32,092 bases of DNA from Flavobacterium sp. A45 (GTDB lineage: Bacteria; Bacteroidota; Bacteroidia; Flavobacteriales; Flavobacteriaceae). Shown in pieces: positions 6,210 to 13,977 of the stretch. The stretch covers positions 1 to 32,092 of the forward strand of contig NZ_MUNX01000066.1 of NCBI RefSeq assembly GCF_002001005.1, written 5' to 3'. The first letter of the stretch is position 1, and each line of letters begins with the position of its first letter. The notes under the pieces are model-generated. The model made no database searches, had not been told where the DNA came from, and saw nothing but the letters and a program-made list of their open reading frames with translations. Position numbers and translations under genes: made by a program.

Positions 6210-9053
6210 ATGGAGTATAAAAACAAATATCCCAATTATATTCGATGGTTTTTTGCAAAACCTAAGACAGCAGGATTTCTTGTTTTTTTAATCTTGAATA
6301 TTGGTGTAGCATTTTTCATTGAACAAAGAGTTCAAATTATTAGAGAAACAGAGCATCGTGAGATGCTGACAACTCTCGAAAATTTGTATCTAAATATAGA
6401 TCAATGTCTTAAGAGTTGCTATACTACAACACTTACACTGGCATTAACTATAAATGATAATGGTATTCCTGAGGATTTTGATTACATAGCTTCAAAACTT
6501 GTAGAATCAAATAATTGTATTAGTACAGTTCAGTTGGTACCAAATGGAATAATCAAATATATCTATCCTTTGAAAGGAAATGAAGCTGCATTAAATCAAA
6601 ACCTTTTAACAAATCCAAACGTTAGAAAGGAAGCGTTAAAGACTATTGCAAATAAAAAAATGTATTTTGCAGGTCCTTTGGTTTTAAAGCAGGGTGGAAT
6701 TGGGATAGTGGGTCGATTGCCAGTTTACAAAAAAAATAAGTTTTGGGGTTTCTCGGCAGTTGTCATCAAATTTGAAGATTTATTAAAAATTTCCAAAGTT
6801 AATTTAATTGACACTAATAAATATTATTTTCAGTTTTCTAAGATTAACCCCAATACCCAAAAAGAAGAGTTTTTTCTTCCTCTTAGAGTAAAGTTTAATG
6901 AAGACAAGCAAATTTCAAAAATAATTCCAGACGGAAATTGGAAGTTGTATATAAGTTCCAAAAAGCAAGAAAATCATTATTCTATTCTTTTTCTTCCATC
7001 AATTTTAGGTTTTATTCTAGCATTATTATCAGGTACTTTTGTAACGATTTTGTTAAATAGACCAAAACAGTTACGGGAATTACTTGATGTTCAAAAACAA
7101 AAGCTTAGAAATAGTGAAATGAAATTTAAAGCCGTTTTTGATCAAGCTCCATTAGGAATAGCCCTTGTAGATGATAATACAGGTAATTTTCTGGAAATCA
7201 ACAATAAATTTTGCGAATTAATGGGATTCTCTGAGCAAGAGATGAAATCCAAAAATTACCTATCTATTACACATCCTAAAGATTTATCAATATCCAAAAT
7301 ATTCGCAAGTGAACTAAGAGAAGGAAAAAATGACGGCTATACTATTAAAAAAAGATACATAACTAGCGCTAATAAAATTATTTGGGTAAATCTAATTGTT
7401 TCGTCTCTTTCTAAAAATAATGATGTTTCAAATACAACTATTGCAATTGTTGAAGACATTACATTGCAGAAACAAATTTTGGAGGATCTTAAAAAAAGCG
7501 AAAAACAATTTAAAAACCTCTTTAAAAACTCCCCTATTCCTATGTGGGAAGTTGATTTATCACTAATCAAAAATTATCTGAAAGATCTAAATCTGATTGG
7601 TAAAAACGCATACACTGTTGAGAATTATTTTAATGAGAATCCGGATGTGGTGCTTAAATGCTTCAACTTCGTCAAAGTTATAGCTGTAAATTATAAATGT
7701 CTGGAACTTCTTAATATAAAAAAAGGACAGGAATTACTTGAGAATCTGGAACAGGTGCTTGATACCGATACCATAAATGGGTTTATAAAACAGTTAATTG
7801 CAATTACGCAAAATAACATGCAATTAGCTTATGACACCAAAATTAAGAACAGTGATGGAGAATCGATTGATATACATTTTAGATGGAATGCAATACAGGG
7901 CTATGAAAAAACTCTGGAGCGCATGATTATTTCTACTGAGGATATTACTTTTCGGAAAAAAAACGAAAAAACTATTTTTAAGTCCCAACGAAAATTAGAA
8001 TCACTTATTAATACAATAGACGGAATTGTTTGGGAGTGTGATATGAAAACCTTTGCATTTACTTTTGTTAGTAAAAAAGTAGAACAAATTTTGGGCTTTA
8101 CCTCAGAAGAATGGTTGAGTAATCCTAATTTTTGGAGAGACCATATCTATCCTGAAGATAGAGAATTTGTGCTGAAATATTGCTCAGAAAAAACTAATGA
8201 GCTTTCTAATCATGATTTTGAATATAGAATGATTTGCAAAAATGGGGGTATAATATGGCTTCGGGATATGGTAACTATTGTTTATGAAAATGGTTTAGCA
8301 AAAAACCTTCATGGAATAATGATTGACATAACAAATTCAAAAAAAATAGAAGATGATTTAAATAATTCATTCAATTTAGTATCCAAACAAAATGAAAGAC
8401 TGTTGAATTTTTCCTATATAATTTCACACAACCTAAGATCGCATACCAGTAATATATCCTCCATCGTTGCATTACTAAAAGCCTCAGAAACAGAGCAGGA
8501 AAAAGAACAAATGATGCAATTATTAGTTTCTGTTTCCGATTTGCTTAATGAAACAATCTTGCATCTCAATGAAGTAATCAATATACGTACCAATGTAACC
8601 TTAACAACCGAGTCATTGAACTTAAAAGATTATGTTGAGAATGTAATGAAAGTCTTTTCTAAACAAATAATATCAAAAGAAATTACGATTAATAATTTAG
8701 TTCCAAATGATTTATTAATCGATTACAATCCTGCCTATTTGGAAAGTATTCTTTACAATATGATTTCAAATGCAATTCGGTACAGCCATCCGGAACGTAA
8801 AACAATTATAGACTTAAAATGGATAACAAAAAAAGATAAAAAAATCCTTCAAATTTCAGATAATGGAATAGGTATTGATTTAGTAAAAAACGGGAATAAA
8901 ATTTTTGGTATGTATAAAACTTTTAGTAATTATCCTGATTCTAAAGGAGTTGGTTTATTTATTACCAAAAATCAAATAGAAGCCATGGGCGGAACTATAA
9001 GAGTTGAAAGTGAACTTAACGTAGGTACAACATTTAAAATAGAAATAATATGA
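6210..9053 (+). CDS. Membrane sensor histidine kinase with three PAS domains
   Basis: The 947-aa protein has a membrane segment at about 18-38, a periplasmic sensor region of about 210 residues that resembles CHASE domains (contains YPLKGNEAALNQNLL), and a second membrane segment at about 257-282. Three PAS domains follow: near 300-420 (AVFDQAPLGIALVDDNTG), a longer variant near 430-580 with the PMWEVDLSLIKNYLKDL insert, and near 590-715 with a PAS fold-3 HPEDR-like loop. The phospho-acceptor is His740 in ISHNLRSH. The ATPase domain has the N box around Asn854, G1 DNGIGI at 884-889 and G2 KGVGLF at 912-917. All catalytic motifs look intact. It overlaps the receiver gene by 4 bases (ATGA), so the receiver is the likely phosphate target. 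The ligand is unknown. Confidence 0.9.
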   Translation: MEYKNKYPNYIRWFFAKPKTAGFLVFLILNIGVAFFIEQRVQIIRETEHREMLTTLENLYLNIDQCLKSCYTTTLTLALTINDNGIPEDFDYIASKLVESNNCISTVQLVPNGIIKYIYPLKGNEAALNQNLLTNPNVRKEALKTIANKKMYFAGPLVLKQGGIGIVGRLPVYKKNKFWGFSAVVIKFEDLLKISKVNLIDTNKYYFQFSKINPNTQKEEFFLPLRVKFNEDKQISKIIPDGNWKLYISSKKQENHYSILFLPSILGFILALLSGTFVTILLNRPKQLRELLDVQKQKLRNSEMKFKAVFDQAPLGIALVDDNTGNFLEINNKFCELMGFSEQEMKSKNYLSITHPKDLSISKIFASELREGKNDGYTIKKRYITSANKIIWVNLIVSSLSKNNDVSNTTIAIVEDITLQKQILEDLKKSEKQFKNLFKNSPIPMWEVDLSLIKNYLKDLNLIGKNAYTVENYFNENPDVVLKCFNFVKVIAVNYKCLELLNIKKGQELLENLEQVLDTDTINGFIKQLIAITQNNMQLAYDTKIKNSDGESIDIHFRWNAIQGYEKTLERMIISTEDITFRKKNEKTIFKSQRKLESLINTIDGIVWECDMKTFAFTFVSKKVEQILGFTSEEWLSNPNFWRDHIYPEDREFVLKYCSEKTNELSNHDFEYRMICKNGGIIWLRDMVTIVYENGLAKNLHGIMIDITNSKKIEDDLNNSFNLVSKQNERLLNFSYIISHNLRSHTSNISSIVALLKASETEQEKEQMMQLLVSVSDLLNETILHLNEVINIRTNVTLTTESLNLKDYVENVMKVFSKQIISKEITINNLVPNDLLIDYNPAYLESILYNMISNAIRYSHPERKTIIDLKWITKKDKKILQISDNGIGIDLVKNGNKIFGMYKTFSNYPDSKGVGLFITKNQIEAMGGTIRVESELNVGTTFKIEII

Positions 9054-9445
9054 GCCAAAAAACAATATGGGTAGTTGATGACGACCCGATTTATCAAATT
9101 ATAGTTAACAAGATTATTAAGAAGTCAGAATTATTCTCAAGTGTTTCCAGTTTCAAAAACGGGAAAGATGCTATAGATGCGTTGAAAAAGGCATTAAAAA
9201 ACAATGAAATGCTTCCTGATATAATTCTCTTGGATATTAATATGCCTATTATGGACGGTTGGGAATTTATGGAAGAAAAGCTACTCTTAAAACCCCTAAT
9301 CAAAGATCCTGTACAAATATATATAGTGAGTTCTTCTATCGCATTAGAAGACAAAAACAAGGCGAAAAACTATTCCGAAATTATTGCTTATTTATCAAAA
9401 CCCATCAATGACAATGACTTAATATTAATAGCAGCAAATCATTGA
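9050..9445 (+). CDS. Stand-alone response-regulator receiver
   Basis: The 131-aa protein is a single CheY-like receiver with no output domain. The acidic pocket is Asp10-Asp11-Asp12, the phospho-acceptor is Asp62 in ILLDINMP, the Ser pair at 94-95 sits in the usual Thr/Ser position, and Lys117 is in YLSKP. All expected residues are present. The start overlaps the kinase stop, so the two are translationally coupled and should form one phosphorelay. Without a DNA-binding part it must signal by protein contact or pass phosphate on. Its 3' end overlaps the 3' end of the opposite-strand gene by 7 bases. Confidence 0.9.
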   Translation: MSQKTIWVVDDDPIYQIIVNKIIKKSELFSSVSSFKNGKDAIDALKKALKNNEMLPDIILLDINMPIMDGWEFMEEKLLLKPLIKDPVQIYIVSSSIALEDKNKAKNYSEIIAYLSKPINDNDLILIAANH

Positions 9446-9987
9446 GTTATCTGTCTTTTTATTTCCTCCAATGTTTTATTGGTAAAAATTAGCTCATGAA
9501 TAATTTCCTTGCGAAGTTCGTCAATATCATCATAATCAAAATACTTAGCCCACGAAGTCAATTCAAATAAATTCCGAATCTGCTTGATTCTTTTTGCAGT
9601 GGCAAAGCTCGTTCTCAATATGGCTTTCGAATCGTAATTTGGATTGTTTCGGTGCTGGTAGTTAACTGTTTTTTTAAAGTAATTGGCTTCCAGATAATAC
9701 AATTCTTCTTCCGCATTATCGGGATAAAATTCATTCCAAGAAGCAAATCCAACTTTGAATTTCGATTCGGTCTCTGGTTCCATTGGCTCCAATCGCCATT
9801 TGCTATTGGCCAAACGCCCCCAATGATTGGACAATCGATACATTCCTTCCTTGGTGTAATAATATTTACTCCCCGATTGACTGTCATATTGTACCGGCAT
9901 TCCCGCAATTCGATCCGGCAACACTTCATGAAAAACACAAAATGTATTTTTGAATGATTTTGGACTTGGACGAAATATTTTTTCCAT
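9439..9987 (-). CDS. Conserved-looking hypothetical protein, 182 aa
   Basis: I do not recognise this family. The chosen start is the ATG at 9987 (MEKIFRPSPKSFKNTF). A longer frame begins at TTG 10023, but that TTG is the -33 element of a promoter whose -7 box lies inside the extension, so the extension cannot be translated from that message. The protein has no signal peptide and is rich in aromatic residues in its middle (KYYYTKEGMYRLSNHWGRL, SKWRLEP). It ends in a helical segment that includes LRKEIIHELIFTNKTLEEI. It may be a small cytoplasmic protein or enzyme fragment. It ends tail-to-tail with the receiver gene. Confidence 0.65.
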   Translation of the reverse strand: MEKIFRPSPKSFKNTFCVFHEVLPDRIAGMPVQYDSQSGSKYYYTKEGMYRLSNHWGRLANSKWRLEPMEPETESKFKVGFASWNEFYPDNAEEELYYLEANYFKKTVNYQHRNNPNYDSKAILRTSFATAKRIKQIRNLFELTSWAKYFDYDDIDELRKEIIHELIFTNKTLEEIKRQITQ

Positions 9988-9991
9988 AAAA

Positions 9992-10023
9992 CAAAGGTAG
10001 CCACAAACGGTAGTAAATTCCAA
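9992..10023 (-). promoter_or_regulatory. Promoter of the 182-aa gene, probably leaderless
   Basis: On the minus strand TTG (10021-10023), a 21-base spacer and TACCTTTG (9992-9999) match the Bacteroidota promoter consensus. The ATG at 9987 begins only four bases after the -7 box, so the predicted transcription start falls at or next to the first codon. A leaderless or nearly leaderless mRNA is inferred. Confidence 0.6.
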
Positions 10024-10054
10024 ATCCGTTCCAAATCAAAATAATTTGGACGTA

Positions 10055-10175
10055 ACCCCATCAGGGCAAAGAGCCTAATGATAGCAACGCATATTCGGCT
10101 CTTTGCCCTAATGCGGTCGGGCTATTGCCATTACTTCGGTAATTTGGCGCTATCCCTTACGCGTTCGCTATCGGC
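10055..10175. repeat. Structured GC-richer intergenic island
   Basis: This island fills most of the 306-base gap between the 182-aa and 81-aa genes. A perfect 13-bp stem joins AGGGCAAAGAGCC (10063-10075) to GGCTCTTTGCCCT (10097-10109), flanked by CCCCAT and ATGCGG, which extend the pairing with one mismatch. A second hairpin follows near 10126-10148: GCCATTAC, a TTCG loop, then GTAATTTGGC. The tail reads CGCGTTCGCTATCGG. Base composition is clearly different from the AT-rich surroundings. No gene is seen. It looks like a dispersed repeat or an RNA element. Confidence 0.6.
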
Positions 10176-10255
10176 TTTAACATTAAACCAAGAGTAATAC
10201 TTTTCCGAAAAATCATTTCAATTTTACCATTCAGCATTAGTTTCTAATAATTCCT

Positions 10256-10263
10256 TAACTTTG
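10256..10263 (+). promoter_or_regulatory. Putative -7 box for the 81-aa gene
   Basis: TAACTTTG is an exact match to TAnnTTTG and lies about 30 bases before the ATG at 10294. No TTG is visible at the normal distance upstream. Confidence 0.45.
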
Positions 10264-10293
10264 CAATCAGAATTATTTTAAAATAAACAGATT

Positions 10294-10539
10294 ATGACCA
10301 AAGCATCAGAGGAAAGAATGTTACAAAAAGGCGTTTTTACAGGAATAATGGAGCAAGATGAAAACAATAATTATTTTTGTGGAATTTATCTTTTGGACTT
10401 CAAGATGGCTCAGAAACACAACCTTGGCGATTGGATTACCATTAAAAGTGTTATTGAAAACCCAAGTGATATTAGCTACAATAAATATCCAAAAAAATCT
10501 AAAAACTTTGACAAGGCCAATATGAAGCCTGAACAATAG
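10294..10539 (+). CDS. Small hypothetical protein, 81 aa
   Basis: I do not recognise this protein. It has no signal peptide or membrane segment. The central part (GVFTGIMEQDENNNYFCGI, then LLDFKMAQKHNLGDWITIK) looks like a short beta-rich fold, and the tail is Lys-rich and probably disordered. A good -7 box about 30 bases upstream and a clean ATG support a real gene. The next gene has its own -7 box, so it is likely transcribed alone. Confidence 0.55.
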   Translation: MTKASEERMLQKGVFTGIMEQDENNNYFCGIYLLDFKMAQKHNLGDWITIKSVIENPSDISYNKYPKKSKNFDKANMKPEQ

Positions 10540-10631
10540 GCTTTTAGCTTATAATTATTATTTAAGAAAATCAAAAAAACTACTTTTTTTGATTTTTTTT
10601 TTGCTCTAAACTAAAAAGTTAAAAAAAAGTG

Positions 10632-10639
10632 TACCTTTG
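10632..10639 (+). promoter_or_regulatory. -7 box for the J-domain/KTSC gene
   Basis: TACCTTTG matches TAnnTTTG exactly, giving a leader of about 65 bases before the ATG at 10708. The nearest upstream TTG (10601) is 28 bases away, longer than usual. Confidence 0.5.
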
Positions 10640-10707
10640 CAAAAAATTGTCGATTTCCAACCAAATACATTTGGTTTGATAGTAAAAGACAAGTAGTTAC
10701 CTTATTT

Positions 10708-11148
10708 ATGAAAAAAATAGTTGAATACCGCAAACTACTTAATGTAGAGAAAACAGTAGAGCTTAAAGAATTGAAAACCATCTATCGTAATGCGATGAAA
10801 GATGCACATCCCGATAAATTTCAAGGTGATGAAGCTGGTTTAAAAGAAGCTGAAGAAAACAGTAAAAAAATAATTGAAGCTTACCACTTTTTGGTAAGTA
10901 TCAATCCAGAAACGATTAAACAAAATTTACCTGAGTACACAGAAACAATCTCAACATCAACAATTACAGATTATAAATTTGTTGAAGGAAGATTGATTAT
11001 CAATTTCTCTAACGGAAGTGTTTACGAATATATCAGTGTTCCTAAAGCTACTTATGTGAAAATGGTTAACGCTGATTCTCCTGGAAGATTTGCAAAAAGA
11101 CATATTCTTAATGCATTTACTTGGAGAAAAACTATAAACCAAGAATAG
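10708..11148 (+). CDS. J-domain/KTSC-domain fusion protein
   Basis: The 146-aa protein joins two small domains. Residues about 5-68 look like a J domain, with helix II TIYRNAMKDA followed by HPD at 34-36, the tripeptide needed to stimulate Hsp70. Residues about 83-146 form a KTSC domain: VEGRLIINFSNGSVYEY, then VPKATYVKMVNADSPGRF and a final ILNAFTWRK. KTSC domains are small folds also found at the ends of some lysyl-tRNA synthetases, and their role is not established. The fusion could direct DnaK to a client bound by the KTSC part, which is inference. The gene has its own promoter box and a strong terminator. Confidence 0.8.
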   Translation: MKKIVEYRKLLNVEKTVELKELKTIYRNAMKDAHPDKFQGDEAGLKEAEENSKKIIEAYHFLVSINPETIKQNLPEYTETISTSTITDYKFVEGRLIINFSNGSVYEYISVPKATYVKMVNADSPGRFAKRHILNAFTWRKTINQE

Positions 11149-11167
11149 TTTTTCAAAATTTTATATA

Positions 11168-11199
11168 CAAAAGCACTCTTCTAAAAGGGTGCTTTTTTT
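11168..11199 (+). terminator. Intrinsic terminator of the KTSC gene
   Basis: An 11-bp stem (11170-11180 AAAGCACTCTT with 11185-11195) with a four-base loop is followed by a T run. It lies 20 bases after the KTSC stop codon. Confidence 0.85.
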
Positions 11200-11328
11200 G
11201 TTTTACAACGAATTTGAGCATTCATTGAGCACGTTGCTAAATCTTAAAAAATAAGTCAATTAACATTTATTTAACAGGTTTTTTAATAAATTAGCCTACC
11301 CAAATTTAACTAACTAAACCTAAAAACC

Positions 11329-11547
11329 ATGAATGATTACATTAACCGGTATCAAAGGCAATATAAAAATGCCTTAAAAACCTATGAAAAACTTGAAAAA
11401 GTAAAAGCTGAAATTGATTTTAAATTAAAATCAAACCCTGTTTGTTCACATCTGCATAAAGATTTAAGAACGGTGAATTTAGATATTAAGATAACATTAA
11501 ATGAAATCGAACATATTGAATCACATATTCATCAGCACGAATCCTAA
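11329..11547 (+). CDS. Small coiled-coil protein, 72 aa
   Basis: I do not recognise this protein. It is almost entirely helical and charged (NALKTYEKLEKVKAEIDFKL, then TVNLDIKITLNEIEHIESH), so two helices around the NPVCSH break probably form an antiparallel hairpin. The tail is His-rich (HIHQHES) and a single Cys is present. There is no signal peptide. I see no exact promoter box in the 130 bases after the preceding terminator. The ATG follows an A-rich stretch typical of flavobacterial starts. Confidence 0.5.
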   Translation: MNDYINRYQRQYKNALKTYEKLEKVKAEIDFKLKSNPVCSHLHKDLRTVNLDIKITLNEIEHIESHIHQHES

Positions 11548-11688
11548 AATCATTTAATTTATTTACACATTTTACACGTCTGCAGAGTGTGTATTTAAAC
11601 TTTTATAAAATTATAAACATTGATTTTACTGGTTTTTATGAACTTTGAAAACTAGCAAATTATAACATAAATTTAGGGACTAAAGTTA

Positions 11689-11717
11689 TTGTTAATTTAT
11701 AATTTTAAATACTTTTG
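11689..11717 (+). promoter_or_regulatory. Promoter of the TlpA-like gene
   Basis: TTG at 11689-11691, an 18-base spacer and TACTTTTG at 11710-11717 match the full Bacteroidota promoter pattern. The predicted leader is about 24 bases. The element remains intact even though the gene carries an internal stop. Confidence 0.7.
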
Positions 11718-11744
11718 TAACCTTAAAACAATTAACTAATAAAA

Positions 11745-12905
11745 ATGAAAAAAATTATTTTATTTCTTACTGCTACAGCATTACTTACTTCTTGTAGCAA
11801 AGACAAATACACTATCTCAGGAACTGCTGCTGGATTTGAAAACGGTAAAACAGTAATCTTGGAAAGACAAGATGATAAAGGTATGGGATTAATTGCTGTA
11901 GATACAGTAAAAATCGAAAACGGTAAATTTGAAATCGAAGGAAAAACCACTGAGCCAGTTTTTCATACCTTGCAAATTGAAGGAGCTCAAGGAAAAATTC
12001 CATTTATCTTAGAAAATGGAGATATCACAATCGTTGTAAACAAAGATACAATTCAAAAATCTAAAATTTCAGGAACTTACAATAATGACGAGTACGTGAA
12101 ATTCAACGATGAAATCACTAAAATACAAAAGCCTTTAATGGATTTTCAAACAGCGAATATGCAAAAAATGCAAATGGCGCAACAAACTAAAGATACTGCA
12201 ACTATCAATGGTTTAATGAAAGAGTACACAAAAATTCAAACTGAAATTGGTGCTAGTTCAAAAACTAAATATGTAGATTATGCAAATACACACCCAAAAT
12301 CTTTTATCAGTGTATTAATCATCCAAGGAATGAGTAATGATCCTGCTGTAGATTCTAAAAAAATAGAAACTATGTACAACAGCCTTGATGAGTCTTTGAA
12401 AAATTCTAAACCAGGGAAAGCTTTAAAAACAAAACTTGCTGAATTAAAAACTCCTTCAGTTGGTGCTACTGCAGCTCCAGTTGCACCTGCAGCTAAATGA
12501 AGGACTGATTTCTCTGCTCCTAATCCACAAGGCAAAACTGTTTCGCTTAAGGAGAGTTTAGGAAAAGTAACAATCGTTGATTTTTGGGCTTCATGGTGTG
12601 GTCCTTGTCGAAAAGAGAATCCAAATGTAGTAGCGATTTATAATCAACTGCATTCTAAAGGTCTTAACATAATTGGTGTTTCACTAGATGAAGATCCAGT
12701 AAAATGGAAAGAAGCTATTGCAAAGGATAAATTAACTTGGACACAAGTTTCTAATCTTAAAGGTTGGGAAGATCCAATTGCAAAACAATATAAAGTGGAA
12801 TCAATTCCTGCAACTTTTATTCTTGATCAATCAGGAAATGTAGTTGCACAAGATTTAAGAGGCGATGAACTTAAAGCAAAAATCATAGAATTACTAGGGA
12901 AATAA
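11745..12905 (+). pseudogene. TlpA-type thioredoxin lipoprotein interrupted by in-frame TGA
   Basis: The first 251 codons encode a lipoprotein (lipobox LLTSC, Cys17) with an N-terminal DUF4369-like domain (YTISGTAAGFENGKTVILE) and a helical linker ending in an Ala/Pro-rich stretch. Codon 252 is TGA (12498-12500). The same reading frame then continues for 134 sense codons with a complete TlpA/AhpC-type thioredoxin domain: FSAPNPQGKTVSL, VDFWASWCGPC (Cys285 and Cys288), GVSLDEDP, the cis-Pro segment SIPATFILD, and the stop at 12903. No ATG, GTG or TTG lies in frame between the TGA and the active site, so the thioredoxin half cannot start by itself. Intact relatives are membrane-anchored thiol-disulfide oxidoreductases. 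The gap falls at the linker, where three to six residues also seem missing, so a local deletion, an assembly error or readthrough is possible. Confidence 0.8.
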
Positions 12906-12924
12906 TCCTTTTTAGTATTCAAAA

Positions 12925-12956
12925 ATAAAAAATCTCCCTAGTGGAGATTTTTTATT
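12925..12956 (+). terminator. Intrinsic terminator after the TlpA-like gene
   Basis: An 11-bp stem (12927-12937 AAAAAATCTCC with 12943-12953) with loop CTAGT is followed by further Ts. It lies about 20 bases after the TAA at 12903. Confidence 0.85.
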
Positions 12957-13009
12957 TTATTCAATACCAATACATTAAAAATAATACTAAAATAAAGTGC
13001 AAAAAAAGT

Positions 13010-13039
13010 TTGTAAAACTAAAAACAGTCTCTATATTTG
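13010..13039 (+). promoter_or_regulatory. Promoter of tRNA-Tyr
   Basis: TTG at 13010-13012, a 19-base spacer and TATATTTG at 13032-13039 are a full consensus match. The mature tRNA begins 38 bases further on, so a short 5' leader is removed. Confidence 0.75.
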
Positions 13040-13077
13040 CACCCGGATAACGCAATAAGCGTTACCAAATAAGGCCT

Positions 13078-13158
13078 GGGGAGATACTCAAGCGGCCAAC
13101 GAGGGCAGACTGTAAATCTGCTGTGTGAACTTCGCAGGTTCGAATCCTGCTCTCCCCA
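13078..13158 (+). tRNA. tRNA-Tyr (anticodon GTA)
   Basis: The 81-base gene folds as a class II tRNA. The acceptor stem is GGGGAGA with TCTCCCC, the anticodon stem GCAGA/TCTGC holds GTA at 13112-13114, a long variable arm follows, and the T arm carries GGTTCGAATCC. The discriminator is A and CCA is not encoded. A long variable arm and GTA anticodon together identify tRNA-Tyr. It has its own promoter and terminator. Confidence 0.95.
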
Positions 13159-13159
13159 C

Positions 13160-13192
13160 AAAACGTTTCAAGAAATTGAAGCGTTTTTTTTT
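13160..13192 (+). terminator. Intrinsic terminator of tRNA-Tyr
   Basis: AAAACGTTTCAA (13160-13171) pairs with TTGAAGCGTTTT around a GAAA tetraloop, with one G-U pair, and is followed by a long T run. Confidence 0.85.
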
Positions 13193-13206
13193 GCTCAAAA
13201 CTTACC

Positions 13207-13244
13207 AAAAAAAAACACATCTTATTTTTTATAAGATGTGTTTT
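13207..13244 (-). terminator. Intrinsic terminator of the rhomboid/SIMPL operon
   Basis: A perfect 14-bp stem joins 13212-13225 and 13231-13244 (left arm AAAACACATCTTAT). On the minus strand it is followed by a T run, 18 bases after the SIMPL stop codon. It backs onto the tRNA-Tyr terminator. Confidence 0.8.
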
Positions 13245-13262
13245 GATTTATAATTCTATTTC

Positions 13263-13952
13263 CTAGTCCAGTTTAAAACTCACACTCACATTGGCTATAA
13301 TCTCTATTTCTCCTACAGCCATTGTTTCTCTTGGTGCAGTGCTATCTGCTTCCGTTCTCATCGATTTCATGGCATATACTGGTTGTGGATAATACGTTTG
13401 CGAATTATCTGTAATAGTAAACCCTACTCCTACTTTTTGCCCTAAAACAGACACATAGTCCTCTGCTTTCATTTTGGCTTCTTTCATGGCTTGTTTGCGA
13501 GCCTCTGATTGGTATTGAGCCAACTTTGACGATTGAAAAGTAACATTGTCAATTCGATTGATTCCTTGGTCAACCAATCCTTCCATCAGTTCATCATATT
13601 TTGATAAATCTCTCAAAAGAATCTCAATAGTTTGAGTGGCATTATATGAATGTTTCTTTTTTTCATAATCATACTGTGGATTCAACGAAACTCTTTTTGT
13701 TTTATAATCAGCAGGTGCCAGATTCATACTTTTGACTAATTTTAAAACAGCCTCCATTTGCTGGTCATTTTGTTTCTTTACTTCTTTTGCATTATTTCCT
13801 TTGGTTTCCACCGTGGCCAAAATAGTAACCTGATCCGGAACTACTTTGATTTTTCCTTCACCCGAAACATTGATTTGAGGAATTGGCTTAATTTCTTGGC
13901 TGTAGGCCAAAACCGTAAATAGGCAGATAGCAAATAAAATTGATTTTTTCAT
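13263..13952 (-). CDS. SIMPL-domain (DUF541) secreted protein
   Basis: The 229-aa protein has a signal peptide of about 18 residues (ending VLAYSQ), then one SIMPL/DUF541 domain: INVSGEGKIKVVPDQVTILA, NDQQMEAVLKLVKSM, YDYEKKKHSYNATQTIEIL, and the closing EIEIIANVSVSFKL. SIMPL proteins form oligomeric periplasmic or outer-membrane-linked assemblies. Some are stress proteins such as YggE, but the biochemical role is not settled. It follows the rhomboid gene by 25 bases, so the two are one operon, and a strong terminator ends it. The length and start are normal for the family. Confidence 0.85.
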   Translation of the reverse strand: MKKSILFAICLFTVLAYSQEIKPIPQINVSGEGKIKVVPDQVTILATVETKGNNAKEVKKQNDQQMEAVLKLVKSMNLAPADYKTKRVSLNPQYDYEKKKHSYNATQTIEILLRDLSKYDELMEGLVDQGINRIDNVTFQSSKLAQYQSEARKQAMKEAKMKAEDYVSVLGQKVGVGFTITDNSQTYYPQPVYAMKSMRTEADSTAPRETMAVGEIEIIANVSVSFKLD

Positions 13953-13977
13953 GATATTGATTTTAAAGATTAAAAAA

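Noticed and set aside
9615..10061. 148-aa minus-strand open frame overlapping the 182-aa gene
   Set aside because: It covers the same DNA in another frame and runs into the structured island. The 182-aa frame has the better promoter, composition and start.
12498..12500. TGA read as selenocysteine
   Set aside because: The codon is in a variable linker, not an active-site Cys position, and no SECIS-like hairpin directly follows. Both catalytic residues are ordinary Cys codons.
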